Source: Euglena gracilis
Taxonomy: Eukaryota; Euglenida; Euglenophyceae; Euglenales
Reading direction: 5' to 3'
Length of the DNA stretch: 64,000 nt
NCBI GenBank assembly: GCA_039621445.1
Contig: CP154957.1
Coordinates: forward strand, 26,086,541 to 26,150,540
Positions 18,876-30,095 of the stretch are shown piece by piece. Within the stretch, counting starts at the first letter, position 1, and each line of letters starts with the position of its first letter. The notes beneath the pieces are model-generated. The model was not told the DNA's origin. It did not search any database and saw nothing but the letters and a program-made list of their open reading frames with translations. Both the position numbers and the translations under genes were made by a program.

Positions 18876-20256
18876 GGATCCGCTTCTGCAGCTGCGCACC
18901 GAGGGACTCCGCCCGCCCGTTCGCCGCGTGGTGGTACGCCTGGGCGTAGGCGTGACGGATACCGTGCAGGCCGCACATGCTGCGCCACCACGCGCCAGCA
19001 AAATGCGGCCCGCGATCACTCGTGATCACGCTGGGCAGCCCGTGCGGCGACCACCACCCCCGGTACATCGCCTTGGCCACGGTGGCGGCGGTGAGGCCGC
19101 GCGTGTGGTGGGCCGTGGCCACGACCCACCCACTGTGGCGATCGACGCAGGCGGCGAACACGTTGTACAGCTGCCCCTCGAAGTCCACCTCCGGCATCAC
19201 GAAGAGGTCGATGGCCACCGACGCCATGACGTACGGCGGGACGGGCGTCGGGCAGACCTTCACCCGCAGCGGCTGGTGCGGGTGCTCGGTGGCCTGGCAC
19301 ACCGGGCACGTCCGCTGCAGCCCGCCGGCCACCTTCGCCGCCTCCATCCGGTCCGCGAAGACGTAGGTGCGCTCGGCCTCCTCCACCAGCCGGTCCCCGC
19401 CAATTTGGCCGGAGACCGAGTGCTGCTCCCTCAGCTCTTCCGCCAGCAGCCCGCTCGGCACACACCACCTCCCCGCCGAGACGAGCCGCCCATCCACCAG
19501 CTGGAACCCGCTGGGCCAGCCCGGGCCGTTGTGGGCCTGGTCCCAGACGGGCTTCCAGCGCGGGCACACCGCATACGCCTTGCTCCAGTCCATGTCGAAG
19601 ACGTTGATGTCCAGGTCAGGCTGCGGGGGCACGGGATCAGCGGTTGACGGCACACCTGCTGCGGGCGCTGCAGACGGGACTGACGGGGCCGGTGACGGCA
19701 CACCGGCTGCGGACCCTGGGACGGGCATGGCCGGTGATGACACACCGGCTGTGGGCGCTGCGGACGGTGCGATGGACTGCGGTGCGGTGGACTGCGGTGC
19801 TGGTGATGGGACTGGCGATGGCGCGTTGGATGATGGTGCTGACTCGGACGCTGGTGATGCGATGCACGACGCAGACGGTGGGACTGCCGCAGACAATGCC
19901 GACGGTGGGACTGCTGCGGCCGCGGGGGACGAGGCTGACGGGTGCATCTCGCGTGGGTGCTCGGACCGCGTACCGTGCGGGGCGTCTGCTGGGGCGTCTC
20001 GGGCGTTGCGCTGCGTGTCGAGGCGGCTGCGCGTGGTGACGGCGATGTGGGACGCTGACGGGACCGCGGCGAACGACTGGAGCGGGATCAGCTGGATGAC
20101 GGCCAGCTCTCTCCCCTCCTGCAGGGTTGACCTTTCCACCTGTTCCGCCTTGGTCTCCTCGTCCTCGGGATGCACCGCCGTGGTGGCATCGCCCACCACG
20201 TTGGTCTCGCCGGGGACGTGCACCACGGTGATGCGGAAACTCGTTGAGCTTCGCAT
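18778..20256 (-). CDS. pol: G2 end of RNase H, linker and integrase core
   Basis: The frame takes over from 23620-20242 by a one-base shift near 20242 in the RNase H/tether region (VHVPGETNVVGDA). A serine/proline-rich linker (about 19630-20000) follows, then the integrase: a CPVCQATEHPHQPL zinc-binding end near 19290, catalytic core with DLFVMPEVDF (Asp), TSDRGPHFAG (Asp) near 19010-19030 and ANGRAE (Glu) near 18920, which is the DDE triad. The frame ends in the duplicated segment at 18778. All catalytic residues I can place are present. Confidence 0.8.
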   Translation of the reverse strand: MRSSTSFRITVVHVPGETNVVGDATTAVHPEDEETKAEQVERSTLQEGRELAVIQLIPLQSFAAVPSASHIAVTTRSRLDTQRNARDAPADAPHGTRSEHPREMHPSASSPAAAAVPPSALSAAVPPSASCIASPASESAPSSNAPSPVPSPAPQSTAPQSIAPSAAPTAGVSSPAMPVPGSAAGVPSPAPSVPSAAPAAGVPSTADPVPPQPDLDINVFDMDWSKAYAVCPRWKPVWDQAHNGPGWPSGFQLVDGRLVSAGRWCVPSGLLAEELREQHSVSGQIGGDRLVEEAERTYVFADRMEAAKVAGGLQRTCPVCQATEHPHQPLRVKVCPTPVPPYVMASVAIDLFVMPEVDFEGQLYNVFAACVDRHSGWVVATAHHTRGLTAATVAKAMYRGWWSPHGLPSVITSDRGPHFAGAWWRSMCGLHGIRHAYAQAYHHAANGRAESLGAQLQKRIRSEKAEAPITWVESMPRAGQKRTTGAVGWWGL

Positions 20257-23200
20257 GCCATCTGGCCCGCCTCCCCTGCGGGCCCACTCCGGCGACGTAC
20301 TCCTTGTACCACGACTCCAGGCTGCGGTGGTCGGTCAGGACGAGGATCTCGTTGTCCAGCAGGAAGCCCGCCCACTTGTCGAGGGCGGCCACCACGGCAT
20401 ACGTCTCCTTGTGCCGGACATCCCACCGAAGGCGCTGCCCCTCGGTGAGCTTCCGGGACATGAAGGCCACCGGGACGGAGGCCCCCGGCCGCAGGTCCTC
20501 CACCCGCGGCACGCCGTCGATGTTCGGGAACTGCTCCAGCACCGCTCCGATGGCGTAGTCCGACGCGTCGGTGCGCAGGACGAACGGCTTGGCTGGATCG
20601 ATGTGGTACAGCTCCAGGTCGGCGACGAGGGCCTTCTTCAGCTTGTCGAACGCCTCCTTCTCCTGCTCCGTCCACACCACTGGGTGCTTGGATCCCGCCT
20701 TGGTCAGCTCCCTCGGCAACTTCAGCTTCTCCTGCAACGGCGCCGCCAGCTCCGCGTAGAGTCTCACGTAGCCCGCATAGTAATTGCAGACGCCGAGAAA
20801 CGCGCGGAGACTGCTGACCGTCGGCGGCAGCTGCCAGTGCTGCACCGCCGACAGTTTGCCTGGGGCAGGCGCCCTCCTGCCGTGCCCCAGGACATGCCCC
20901 ACGAACTCGACCTGCCTCATGAAGAGCTTGACCTTGCGGCTGTCGCTGACCCATCTGTCCTTCTCCAAGGCCAGCAACGTCTCACGGACGTCTCGGGCGT
21001 GCTTCTGGTAGAACTCCTCGTCCGTCTCCTCCGCTCCCTGCCGCGTACTGACGATGATGTCGTCGAAGTACGGGCGGGAGTGCGCCTTCACCGCCGCGCA
21101 GGTGGCGTCGATGTCCCGCTGCACGAGGGCGGGCCCGACATTGATCCCCTGCGGGACCACACGCCACTGCCACAGCCCACCCGGCAGCTGGACGTTCGTC
21201 ACCGGTCGGCTCTCCTCCGCCAAGGCCACCTGGTGGAACGCGTCCCGCAAGTCGATGGTGCTGAAGAGGGTACACTTCGCCTGCTCCGCCACGATCTCCT
21301 CCGTCAAGGGCAAGGGGTAGCTGTCCGCCATGATCTGCAGGTTCGTCACCGCGTAGTCACACACCATCCTCCACTTCCCGTTCTTCTTCCGAATCGGGAA
21401 GGCCGCCGCCCGCCACGGGCCGCGGCCCGGCTCCACCTTCCGGTCGCGGCGGCACTCCTCCTCCATCTCCCGCAGCGCCTCCAGCCGCTCGCCCTTCAGG
21501 TGGATCACCCTCCCCACCACCGGCTGGGCGTTTGGCTTGAGGCGCAGCACCGCCATCCCGTGCTGGCCTCGGGGCGGCGGATCGGGGTGGACGCGGTCGC
21601 AGAAGACGCGGCCCTCGAACTCCTTGAGCATCTCGGCGCGCAGCTGGACGGCCAGCGGATGCTGCTCCTCCGCCTCGGCCGTGACCACCCCACGGACTTC
21701 CTTCGCCTCCTTGGCTGCGTCGATCAGCACCTTGGCCACCATTGCCTCCTCCCCGGCGTCCAGGGCCTCGTCCTCCTCGTCTCCGTCGGGGCCGTTGACC
21801 CCGACGGTGAGCCTCATCTTCCTCACCTCGGCCTCCATCTCCTCCTCCACTTCGGACGGCGTGCGGGGCAACGGCGACGGGCTGCGGGCTCGGACGGTCG
21901 CGTGGGTGCGTGTGCTTAGCGCTGCGATCTCGCTTGCTTCGGTGCCGGCGATGACCCATCGGGGGTCGTCGTGGAGCTGGAGCGCATCCCGCCAGGGTTG
22001 CACATCCAGCCTGTGCTCCTTCAGCCAGGGGTAACCCAGAATCAGGTCACACCCTATATCACCGTCATGGACGGTGATCTGGCTGTGCCACCTCTTCACT
22101 CCTCCACTCCTCTCTCCTTCACTCCTCGCGTTGAACACCAGGAGGACGTCCGCCTCGTTGCTGCCGCCTGCCAGCAGGTCGCCGTTCACGGTCCGCAGCA
22201 GCAGCGGCCGCTCGCTGCGGCGGAAACATCCGTTCGGGAACAAGTCCCGACGGATCAGCGATGTCTGCGCCCCCGTGTCGATGAGGGCCTTCGCCTTCTC
22301 CTCCCGGCCGTCGATCTCGATGACCACATCCAGCATCAGCTGGTAGCTGCCGCCCCGCCTCTCCATGCGGCCCACCTGGAAGGGCCGGCTGGGGCGGTAC
22401 TGCCACGGACGGACGGTGACCTTGTGGACCTTCCGCGGGGGGTGGGGCTCGTCGGCGGCGGTGGTGACGGGCTCGGCGGGTGGATCGTTGTGCGGCTCGG
22501 CGGGGGTGCACGATGCTTGGCGGGTGCACGATGGCGGTCGTTGGCGCGGGGCTTGGGAAAGCGCCGCTGCTTGCGGGGGCAGCGCCGTCCGGCTTGGCGG
22601 TGCGGTGGCGGACGCAGGTGCGGGTGCCGGCGACGGCGGTATCGCGCTGGGCGGCACGGCTGCTTGGCGGGTTGGTGGGGTGCGCTCGCACAGGTATCGG
22701 ACTACACCTTCGGGAATGCGATACGCCTGCTCTCGGGTGCCGCGCTGCTGGGATGCCCCACCCAGCTGCCGTCGATGATGTCGTCGTCCATCTTGCTCCT
22801 CCACGATGTTCTCGCACTGGCCGTCGCACACGATGTCCTGCATGGGGGCCATGGAGTCCGCGATCCAGAAGCGTGTTGGCTTGCGATAGCCCCACGCCTC
22901 GAACATGCAATAGTCCACATCGACGTACTGCATGTCCTCGACGACCTTGCGGTGGCGGAGTTTCCCATAGCGGGGATTCTCCAGCCACCACAGGGACGGC
23001 CGCAGGTAGGCGATGATCTCCTTCGTCTTGCGGACCAGGAAGTCGGCCTTCCGCAGCCGCCGCCTCCTGGTCGTCATCGCGCTGGAGTACTCGGTGCACG
23101 GCGGCGAGGCGGCGACCAGCTCGAAGTCGCCGGGCCAGTACTCCTCCCAGTACTGCCAGCGCCGCACGTCCACCGTCTTGTCCGCCTTCCACCGCGGGTC

Positions 23201-23620
23201 GGCGTCCACCGAGACGACGGAGTAGCCGAGCTTCTCCAGCGCCCGCTTCACCGAACCCGTTCCGGAGAACAGGTCCAGTGCCCACCTCTTTGGCGTCGAG
23301 GTTGTCGGTGACGATGCGGCCGGCTTCGGTGCCGCCGGGAGGACGGTGCGCTCTGCGGGGGGAGCGGCGTTGGTTGATGCGGGCGCGGAACGTGGTGCCG
23401 CTGACGGCGCTGCTGATGGCGGGGGCAGCGTCGTCCGGCTTGGTGCGGTCTGGCGCGGTGCTCGCTTCTGCTGCTGCCGGGCTGGGGGCGTCGCGGTGGC
23501 ACGATGCTGCGTAGACGATTGCACGGACGCTGCTGGGTTGGCGGGGGGCGAGGACTGCGCAGACGAGACCGGTCGCGCCGCAGACGATTGCTCGGAACGA
23601 CAGGACTTCTTCTGTAGCAC
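20242..23620 (-). CDS. pol: G2 Pol: C5 cytosine methyltransferase, protease, reverse transcriptase, RNase H
   Basis: Residues ~111-255 (22856-23290) are a compact C5 DNA methyltransferase: motif I ALDLFSGTGS (AdoMet binding), motif IV ASPPCTEYSS with the catalytic Cys near 23098, motif VI WWLENPRYG and motif VIII-like DVDYCMFEAWGYRKPTRFW. No separate target-recognition region is visible; this is the short phage-like form. Protease follows (~428-545, KALIDTGAQTSLI, CDLILGYPWL). RT has motif A FSTIDLRDAFHQV and motif C PYFDDIIV; RNase H has LRTDASDYAIGAVL. There is no ATG at 23620 (first codon GTG); upstream the same frame continues to Gag through TGA stops at 23678 and 23825. I read this as one Gag-Pol frame with stops. 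Retrotransposon-borne DNMTs are known from dinoflagellates and charophyte algae. Confidence 0.88.
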
Positions 23621-23824
23621 GGACCAGTAGTTGTTTGTCGAAATCTGATGGGCCCCGACTTGACCGTGTGCTGCAGATCACGGTCTCTCCCCTGCTTGGG
23701 AGATTTGGGGCTTGCTGGGTCTGGGGGTCGTGCGGGGCTCTTGGGTGATTGCCCGCACGCTCACGCTGGCGTTGGGATTTGACGGCCGGCCCAGACCCCC
23801 ATCCCTGGGGCCTGGGCGGCCCCG

Positions 23825-24196
23825 TCACTCATGATACTGCTCCTGGACGGCCGAGACGTTGCTCTTGCCGTCCTTGCCTTTGCCCTTGGACTTTCCTTTT
23901 TCTTGATCTCCTTTGGCTCCACCCTTCGCCTTGCCTTTTCCTTTGCATTCATCTTGTCTTGGGGCATTCGATGTCCACTGATCGCCTTGGTACCCACCAC
24001 CTTTTCCTTTTCCTTCATTTCCTTGCCATGCACTCGATGACCACTGCTCGGCTTGGTATCCACCCTTTCCCTTTCCTTCTTCACTCGTCCATGGGCTCGA
24101 TGACCACTGCTCCGGGTACACACGTCCCCCTTGGCCTTGTCCCTTGCCTTGGGGCGCGGGCACCGGCGGCGTCGGCGGGCGTGGTTGCTGCGCTTG
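23825..24196 (-). CDS. G2 K/G-rich nucleocapsid-like segment
   Basis: Same frame as Gag, separated from it only by a TAG at 24197-24199 and ended by a TGA at 23825-23827. The product is basic with KGKGKG blocks and three imperfect repeats around EQWSSS-W. No CCHC knuckle is seen, so nucleic-acid binding would rely on charge. Both bounding stops can be explained by C-to-T change (CAG to TAG, CGA to TGA). Confidence 0.6.
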   Translation of the reverse strand, partial: QAQQPRPPTPPVPAPQGKGQGQGGRVYPEQWSSSPWTSEEGKGKGGYQAEQWSSSAWQGNEGKGKGGGYQGDQWTSNAPRQDECKGKGKAKGGAKGDQEKGKSKGKGKDGKSNVSAVQEQYHE

Positions 24197-27100
24197 CTAC
24201 TCCTTCTTCGGCGGCACATTCGTCTTCTCCACCTCCTGGATGTACGGCTCCTCGGTGGTTTCGTCAACCTCCACGTCCCGCTGCCACCGTGGTAGCGGCC
24301 GCTTCTCCGGGATCTCCTTCTCCTTCTCGGGGGCCATCTTCGCCTCCATCCGCAGCCATCTCACCATGAGGTTGTGGATGTCCTTCGCCGGTAGGTCGCA
24401 CGAGTCGGCCGTCACCGTGACGATGCTGCCGCCCTCGAGCCGCTGGCGGTCGTACACGGCCTTCACCAGGGTGCGGTGCTCGTCGCCCACTGGCACCACC
24501 ACGAAGCGGCGCCCCGCCTTCCGCACCGAGGCGGGGGCCACCGTGGTCTCTTGCTTGATCATCTCCTTCACTTCCTCCACCGTCGCGTCCATCGGCAGGC
24601 CCTCCAGCACGATGGACCGGTAATCCACCCGCTTGTCCTCCTCCTGCGCCACCTTCCGACGCCAGGGGTGGAGGGGCATGGCCTCCACGAGGAGCTTCCC
24701 CAGCTCCTCCTCCTCCATGCCCACCTGCCTCGCCATGGACGCCATCTGCGCGTAGTACTCCCTCCAGGACTTCTCGGTCAGCTTCCCGCTCGTCACCAGC
24801 TTCAGCTTCCTCATTCGCCGCCGCAGGACGTCCTTGTCCTCGCCGCCGTTCGCCAGGTCGACCTCCGCGAACAGCACGGCATATTCCACCTCTCCTTTGG
24901 TCTCGATCTCCTCGTCCAGCATCAGCACCGTGGCCTCGTCCAAAGCCGCGCGGAACATGGCGAGGCGCTGAGCTGACGTGATGGACGGCCACGCCTGCTC
25001 GAGTTCCCGAAGGAACAGGAGCCACCGCCTCCGCCACTGCGGCCAGTCCTCCGGATGCCCGGAGAACCGGCCCGGGTGGAGGCCGATGACGGAGTCCACC
25101 AGCGGCGCCTGGAGGAAGTGCAGGGCCGCTGGCTGGGCCTGAACCGGGGAGATGCGGACCTCTCGCACCGCGGACGCGCTGGCGACGGGGACGGCGGACG
25201 GCGTGGTCAGGCGGGCGATGGAGAGGGACGGCACCCCGCCCCCTCCCGCCGCGGCCTGCTTCCGGACCAGCCGGAGAGCTGGTCGGAGTGTGGACGACGG
25301 CTTCTCCTGCACCACGGACTCCTCCTGCATGGGCTTCTCCATCTGGACCGTTCTCACCTCTGGCACTGGTTGCTGCCGGGCCACCGGCACCGGCTGCTGC
25401 TCGGCCGGGGGTGGCGGAGCCTTGGCGGGCATGGCCGGCACCGCCTTGGCTTGGGAGGATACGATCACCTTCGAGACGATGTGGTCCAGCCGCTGCACGG
25501 CTATCACCACGGCTTGCGTTTGGACGTTCACCTTCTGCACTTCGGTCTCCACCACCCGGATCTTGTCTCCGGGGCTGTCCGCGGCGAGCCGTTGCACGGC
25601 CACGGTCAGCCCTTGGGCTTGGGCTCCCACCTTCTGGATCTCCGTCTCCACCTTCTGGATCCTCCCCACGATCAGCGGCGGCAGCTCAGCGGCCTTTGGC
25701 TCCTTGGCCGCGGCTGCCTCCACCTTGGTGGTGAGGGAGGACACCTGTGCCACCAGGAACTTGACCTGCTCCTTCAGCCAGGCGTTCTCGGCCTGCTGAT
25801 ACTGCAGCTGCTCCACCAGGCGCGGCGTCACCTCCACCGCCTTGCCCTGCGCCACCGCAGTCGCCTCCACCTTGGCGGTGAAGGCGGCCATCTGCACCTC
25901 GACGGCGTTGAGCTTTCCCTGCAGCTGGACGTTCTCGGCCCGCTGCCGCTCCATCTCTTGCAGCAGCTCCTGCACGGCGGCCTTGAGGTGCGCCACCTCC
26001 ACCAGCTCGGCTAGTCCACTCGTCGGTACGCCGCTCTTCACCGCCATCACCGCGGCCCCGGCGTTGTCTTCCGCCTCCTTCACCTTCGCCCGGATCCTTC
26101 GCAGATCTTCGCTGAAGTCTCCGAGCGCGTCGTGGGTGTACTTCTCCACTCTTGTCATCCGCTCCTCCGCCGTGGCCACCATGGGCATGAGCTTGTGGAG
26201 TTGTGATATTCCTTGATGTAGTCTGACGATGTCGTCCTTCACCTTCACCACGTTCTCCATCAGGTCCACGTGGGCCCCTTCTTGGGCCGCCATCCTTTTC
26301 TTCAGCTCTTGCACCGCGACACCTTGCTCGTCCACCTTGTCCTTCACGGCGGCAGCCATTTGCACGGCCTCCCAGCTGTCCCACATCTCCTTCGCCTTGG
26401 AGCCGATGAAGTCGACGGTGTTGCAGAGGCGGTACATCCGCGTCTGCAACGCAGCGTATGCTGCTTCCCACTAGGAGGGGCCCTGCATGACCTCGTCCGG
26501 CTTCTCCTCGGTGTCGTACATCTCGCTCTGGTCCCCGCCCGCCAGCCACTCCTCGTCGTCATCACGAGGTCCTTCTCCCCGGCGTTGTTGATCACTTTCA
26601 CCTTCTCCTTCACCCTCATCATCTCCTTCGTCATCGGAGAGGCCCAGCCGCGGCACCTTGTGCGGCCGGACCGAGGATGGGGGGGTGCGGAAGTGCGGGT
26701 GCACGGCGGTGGTGCTCGGGTGTTCGCTGGGGGACCGGTAGGGAGGCGGCACTCCCACCGGTGCGGCGATGGCTGCTTGGCTGGACGACGACGCCATCTG
26801 CGACGGCGAGGGCCCTGCCACCGGTACAGGTGGCAGAGCAGACTGCAGGGACGGATGCACAGATGGGATCAGGCCAGCCACGGGGACGGGGATCCCGTCT
26901 CGGCCCTCGGACTCGCCGGGGCCCAGCTCGTGGGCGGGGTGATATGTGATGGCCCGCATGCCCTCATCAGGCCTCCTCGGTGGCCCGGGGCTGGGCACGG
27001 GCACCGGCAGGCCTGCGAAGGCCCGCTCACTCTGCAGCTCCGGGACGCCCCACAGGTGGGGCACCCCGGACGGGAACGGGAACGGGAAGGGCAGGGAAGG

Positions 27101-27448
27101 GATCAGCTGGGGGAAGGGTGGGGTCCCGGGGAAAAGCTGAGAGGGTGGAGCCCCGGGTGGTAGCCAGGGGGTCGGGTCCCAGCTCTGGGGCTGGGCTGAT
27201 TTCGGGAACAGGAGGGGGACTTGGGACGAGTCTCGAGGGCTATCGACTAGGGACTTGGATTGGAGGGGGATGAGTGGGAGTTGGGGTGGGGCTGGGAGCG
27301 CGGGAAACGGGGATTGTGGGGATGGGAGTGGAGATGGGGCAGGGGATCGGGGGAATCTTTTCGGGGTGTTTTCTTGCGCTTCCCGAGGGCTATCGGAAAG
27401 ACTTGCGGTGGGGGCTACCACTTCAGAGTCCACCGCAAAGGTTGGCAT
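24197..27448 (-). CDS. gag: G2 Gag, long form, with one internal stop
   Basis: The ATG at 27448 lies 60 bases after the 5' LTR. The first ~325 codons are proline/serine-rich, ending in an acidic stretch, then an in-frame TAG at 26471-26473; the same frame continues to 24197. The second part starts with a long coiled coil (about 26440-25450), has a capsid-like region starting near LHPGRFSGHPEDWPQW (about 25080) and then a module at about 24395-24622 resembling an RRM fold (SIVLEGLP, then RRFVVVPVGDEHRT). The RRM reading is inference from pattern only. At about 1080 codons it is much longer than typical gypsy Gag. Confidence 0.75.
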
Positions 27449-27493
27449 CCTGTCTGTGTGAAAATGGCCTTCAATGGAAAACGTAGAACGAAC

Positions 27494-27506
27494 AAGCCTC
27501 TGCTAC
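27494..27506 (-). promoter_or_regulatory. G2 primer-binding site
   Basis: Minus strand TGGTAGCAGAGGC directly after the 5' LTR, resembling the complement of initiator methionine tRNA. It shares its first 10 bases with the G1 site. Confidence 0.7.
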
Positions 27507-27507
27507 C

Positions 27508-28108
27508 AGTTTTCCCCTCTCGCCGGTTCGGTGACCGTGCCCGGAATGGGCTCCCCGGCAGGCCGAGTGGGGGAAAACAGTCACCCGGCGCTCCGGTAAA
27601 AATAGGCACACGCGCCCCAAAAATTCCCTTTTTTTTGTGTCTTTCGGTCCCTGAATTCAGCCAGAACCTGGGTTCCGGCAGCCAAATAATTCAAAAATTG
27701 GGGGGGGGAATGGTATTTTGGCCAACTCCTTGGGGGTGCCTCTGAAGCAGTAGGGGGGGGGGGGAGGAAAAGCCTGGGTTGAATTTAAAAAAAGGGTAGC
27801 GGAGGGGGGCGGAAGAACACCTTCACCTTGCTTCCCAGCGCCGCTTGCTCCTCTTTCTTTTGAATTTGAGTATTTGCTTTTTGATTGACCTTCCGGATTG
27901 ACTTTTTGAAATTCTTGGACAATTGTTTTCTTGAAATCAGGTTGAATTTTTGATATTCCTTCCTTCAGCATGCACAATTCTTTGAATGAAACATTCGGAA
28001 AAGAGAACCTGGAGGGGGAAAAGTACACAGGTAAAAAAAGTAGCGGAATGGGGCAGAATGTTCGCTAATTCCAGTGCGCAGGCGCCAGGCCGCCTCCCGC
28101 CGCCCACA
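27508..28108 (-). repeat. 5' LTR of G2
   Basis: About 601 bp, the upstream LTR for the minus-strand element. See the 3' LTR for identity. The adjoining GCCG at 28109-28112 is the target duplication. Confidence 0.93.
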
Positions 28109-28455
28109 GCCGCACCCGCAATTTTTCAAGAATTCACGGAAAGGGTGATTTCGGAAATGAAGGAGAATCCAAAGGATGCAAATTTGTTGGAACCGAAAAA
28201 TGGCCAAAGGAAATGTTTTGTTGGAGCATTTTTCGATGATGTCGGGGTGGGAGCATCAACCATCCCCGAACATTTGTTTTTGTTGGAGGAACTTTTCAAA
28301 GCGGTGAAAAAGCACGAGCTCCGAATCAAGTTGACCAAGTGTGACTTTTTGAAAAAAAGCATTGAGTACCGTGGTTTTTCGGTACAACGGGGATCATGGA
28401 GGCCAAGTGAGAAAAAGATTCAAGCTTTGGTGGATTTCAAAGTGAAAAAAAAAGT
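28109..28455 (+). CDS. pol: G1 Pol part 2: reverse transcriptase after the G2 insertion
   Basis: Continues the RT broken at 14655: APAIFQEF, then motif C CFVGAFFDDVGVGA near 28220-28255, then the primer-grip region (GFSVQRGSWRPSEKKIQAL). The YxDD of RT is FFDD here. The frame ends at 28457 after a run of nine A's, and the next part of RT follows in another frame; a homopolymer length error would explain this. Confidence 0.82.
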
Positions 28456-29100
28456 TTGAAAGATCTCCGTGCTTTTTTGGGAGCTTGCAACTTTTTTCGT
28501 CGCCATGTGAAAGCATTCACATTTTCAAGTGCGGACTTGACCGATCTTCTCAAGAAAAATGCAAGATTTGTTTGGACCCAAAAAGAAGAAAAGCTCATCG
28601 AGGACATCAAGGAAAAGCTTTTGGATGTGGTGCCCCTCGGGGTACCACGGTCATGTGGAGAAATGGTTGTCGTTACCGATGCCTCCGACGGGGGGGGAGG
28701 TGGAACGATTTTCCAATGGCAATCGTTGGACCCCTCTCAAGTCCCTCAAGGATTTGCAACCCAAGGTATGTCCAAAGAAGGTGTGCTCATTCACAATTAC
28801 CCAAATGACTTCCGGTTGGTCCCGATCGGGCATTAGAATTGGAAATGGTGCCCCACAAGATCCCGGTATTCAACCTTTGAACAAGAACTTTTGGCTGGTG
28901 TGCTAATTTTTTCAACTCAAAGTCGAATTTTGCAAGGTTTGCCGGTTGTGTGGTTTTGTGATCATGAGGCCCTCAAGAATTTCTTGGACAAAGAACCCCC
29001 CGTGAATCAAAGATTGAGACGTTGGTTTTGTTTTTTGGGTCAATTCAAATCAAGATTGTGCATACACCCGGAATGAAGAATGAGTGGTGTGATTGGTTGT
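28456..29100 (+). pseudogene. G1 RT thumb and RNase H, broken
   Basis: The thumb/connection part (DLRAFLGACNFFRRHVKAF) runs from 28459, then RNase H with VVVTDASDGGGGGTIF near 28665. A TAG at 28834-28836 and a further shift near 28850-28890 break the frame. The remaining RNase H (STFEQELLAGVL, then CDHEALKNFL) is read in two other short frames to about 29060. Original continuity is clear from order and motifs. Confidence 0.7.
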
Positions 29101-30095
29101 CAAGCAGTCATTTTGACCAAAAGTTCAATGTTGAATTCGAAAATTTGGCAAAAGATGCATTCGAAAAGATGGACTCCCAGTTGGATCTTTCTTTGCAAGT
29201 TTTGTCCTTTGAGATGAAAGACTTCAATTTTCCGTTGGATTACCCATCGAGTGATTTTGCCGAGGTTTGGGAAAAATTGGAACCATGGAAAGCTCAAGTC
29301 ATCGATGATTGTTTGTGGTTCAAGGCCAAAGACAAACTTTTTTGTGAGCGAAAATTAGCCATTCCCAAGGAAAGTTTTCCCCAAGTTTCATCGTGGCTAC
29401 ATCGAGCTCATGGTCATCCCGGTCCCGAACGTACGCTTTGGTCATTTCTCCAAAATTTCCATTCATCCCTCTCAAGAAAGGATTTGTTCGGTTTGTTTCA
29501 CAATGTTTTGGGTTCGTGTAAAACATGTGTCATGTCAAAGCCACGTTCACAAGCCGATCGTGGACTTTTGGGTTGTTTGCCAATTCCTCCCCTTTGCAAC
29601 GACATCATTTTTCTCGATTTTGTCGCCCTTGATGAATTCAATTCTTTTGATTACGCTTTGGGCATTGTGGATGGTTTGAGTCGGTTTTGTTTGTACCTCC
29701 CATGCCACAAAGAAGTGACGGGTGAAAAAGTCTTGAAGATGATTTTGAAAGAATGGGTGGAAAAAATTGGTAGCCCCAACGAAGTTTTGAGTGACAATGA
29801 CATTCGCTTCAAGTCAAGTTCCGGTTTTTACCAAGAGGCCATGAAATCACTCGGAATCAAGGTTTCGTTTTCTCTTCCGAGGCATCCTTCATCAAATGGT
29901 TTGATGGAAAGAGAAACTCGTTCGTTTGTGCAAACATTGAGATGTCTTGTGCACGAAACGGGTACAAAAGATTGGCCAAAGTTGCTTCCGTACGTCAATT
30001 TTGTGATGAACAGCCAGATTTCAAGTTCGACGGGAATGTCTCCATCGGAACTTTTTCTCGGTCGATCTCCATGGAAATTCGAAAGTGTTGGTGAA
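29022..30095 (+). CDS. G1 integrase
   Basis: Begins at the end of RNase H (HTPGMKNEWCDWLS). Zinc-binding HHCC: HRAHGH near 29400 and CKTC near 29518. Catalytic core: FLDFVALDEF near 29610 (Asp), LSDNDIRFKS near 29790 (Asp; SDNDIRF in place of the more common DRG) and NGLMERE near 29897 (Glu). The frame shifts around 30085-30095 into the downstream chromodomain frame. Catalytic residues appear intact. Confidence 0.82.

Larger units (their letters stand above)
14656..28108 (-). mobile_element. Ty3/gypsy retrotransposon G2 carrying a C5 DNA methyltransferase
   Basis: Direct repeats 14656-15254 and 27508-28108 are the LTRs, flanked by a 4-bp duplication GCCG (14652-14655, 28109-28112). Taking out the element and one duplication rejoins the G1 RT frame as FGIQAAPAIFQEF, a normal gypsy RT sequence. 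On the minus strand the order is 5' LTR, primer-binding site, Gag, K/G-rich region, DNMT, protease, RT, RNase H, integrase, chromodomain, a very GC-rich tail, polypurine tract, 3' LTR. LTRs are roughly 98% identical. Coding DNA is far more GC-rich than that of G1 around it. Confidence 0.93.

Noticed and set aside
24197-24199. Programmed stop-codon readthrough at TAG CAA between Gag and the K/G-rich segment
   Set aside because: The downstream context is only partly like known readthrough sites, and three other in-frame stops in the same polyprotein are better explained by C-to-T mutation.
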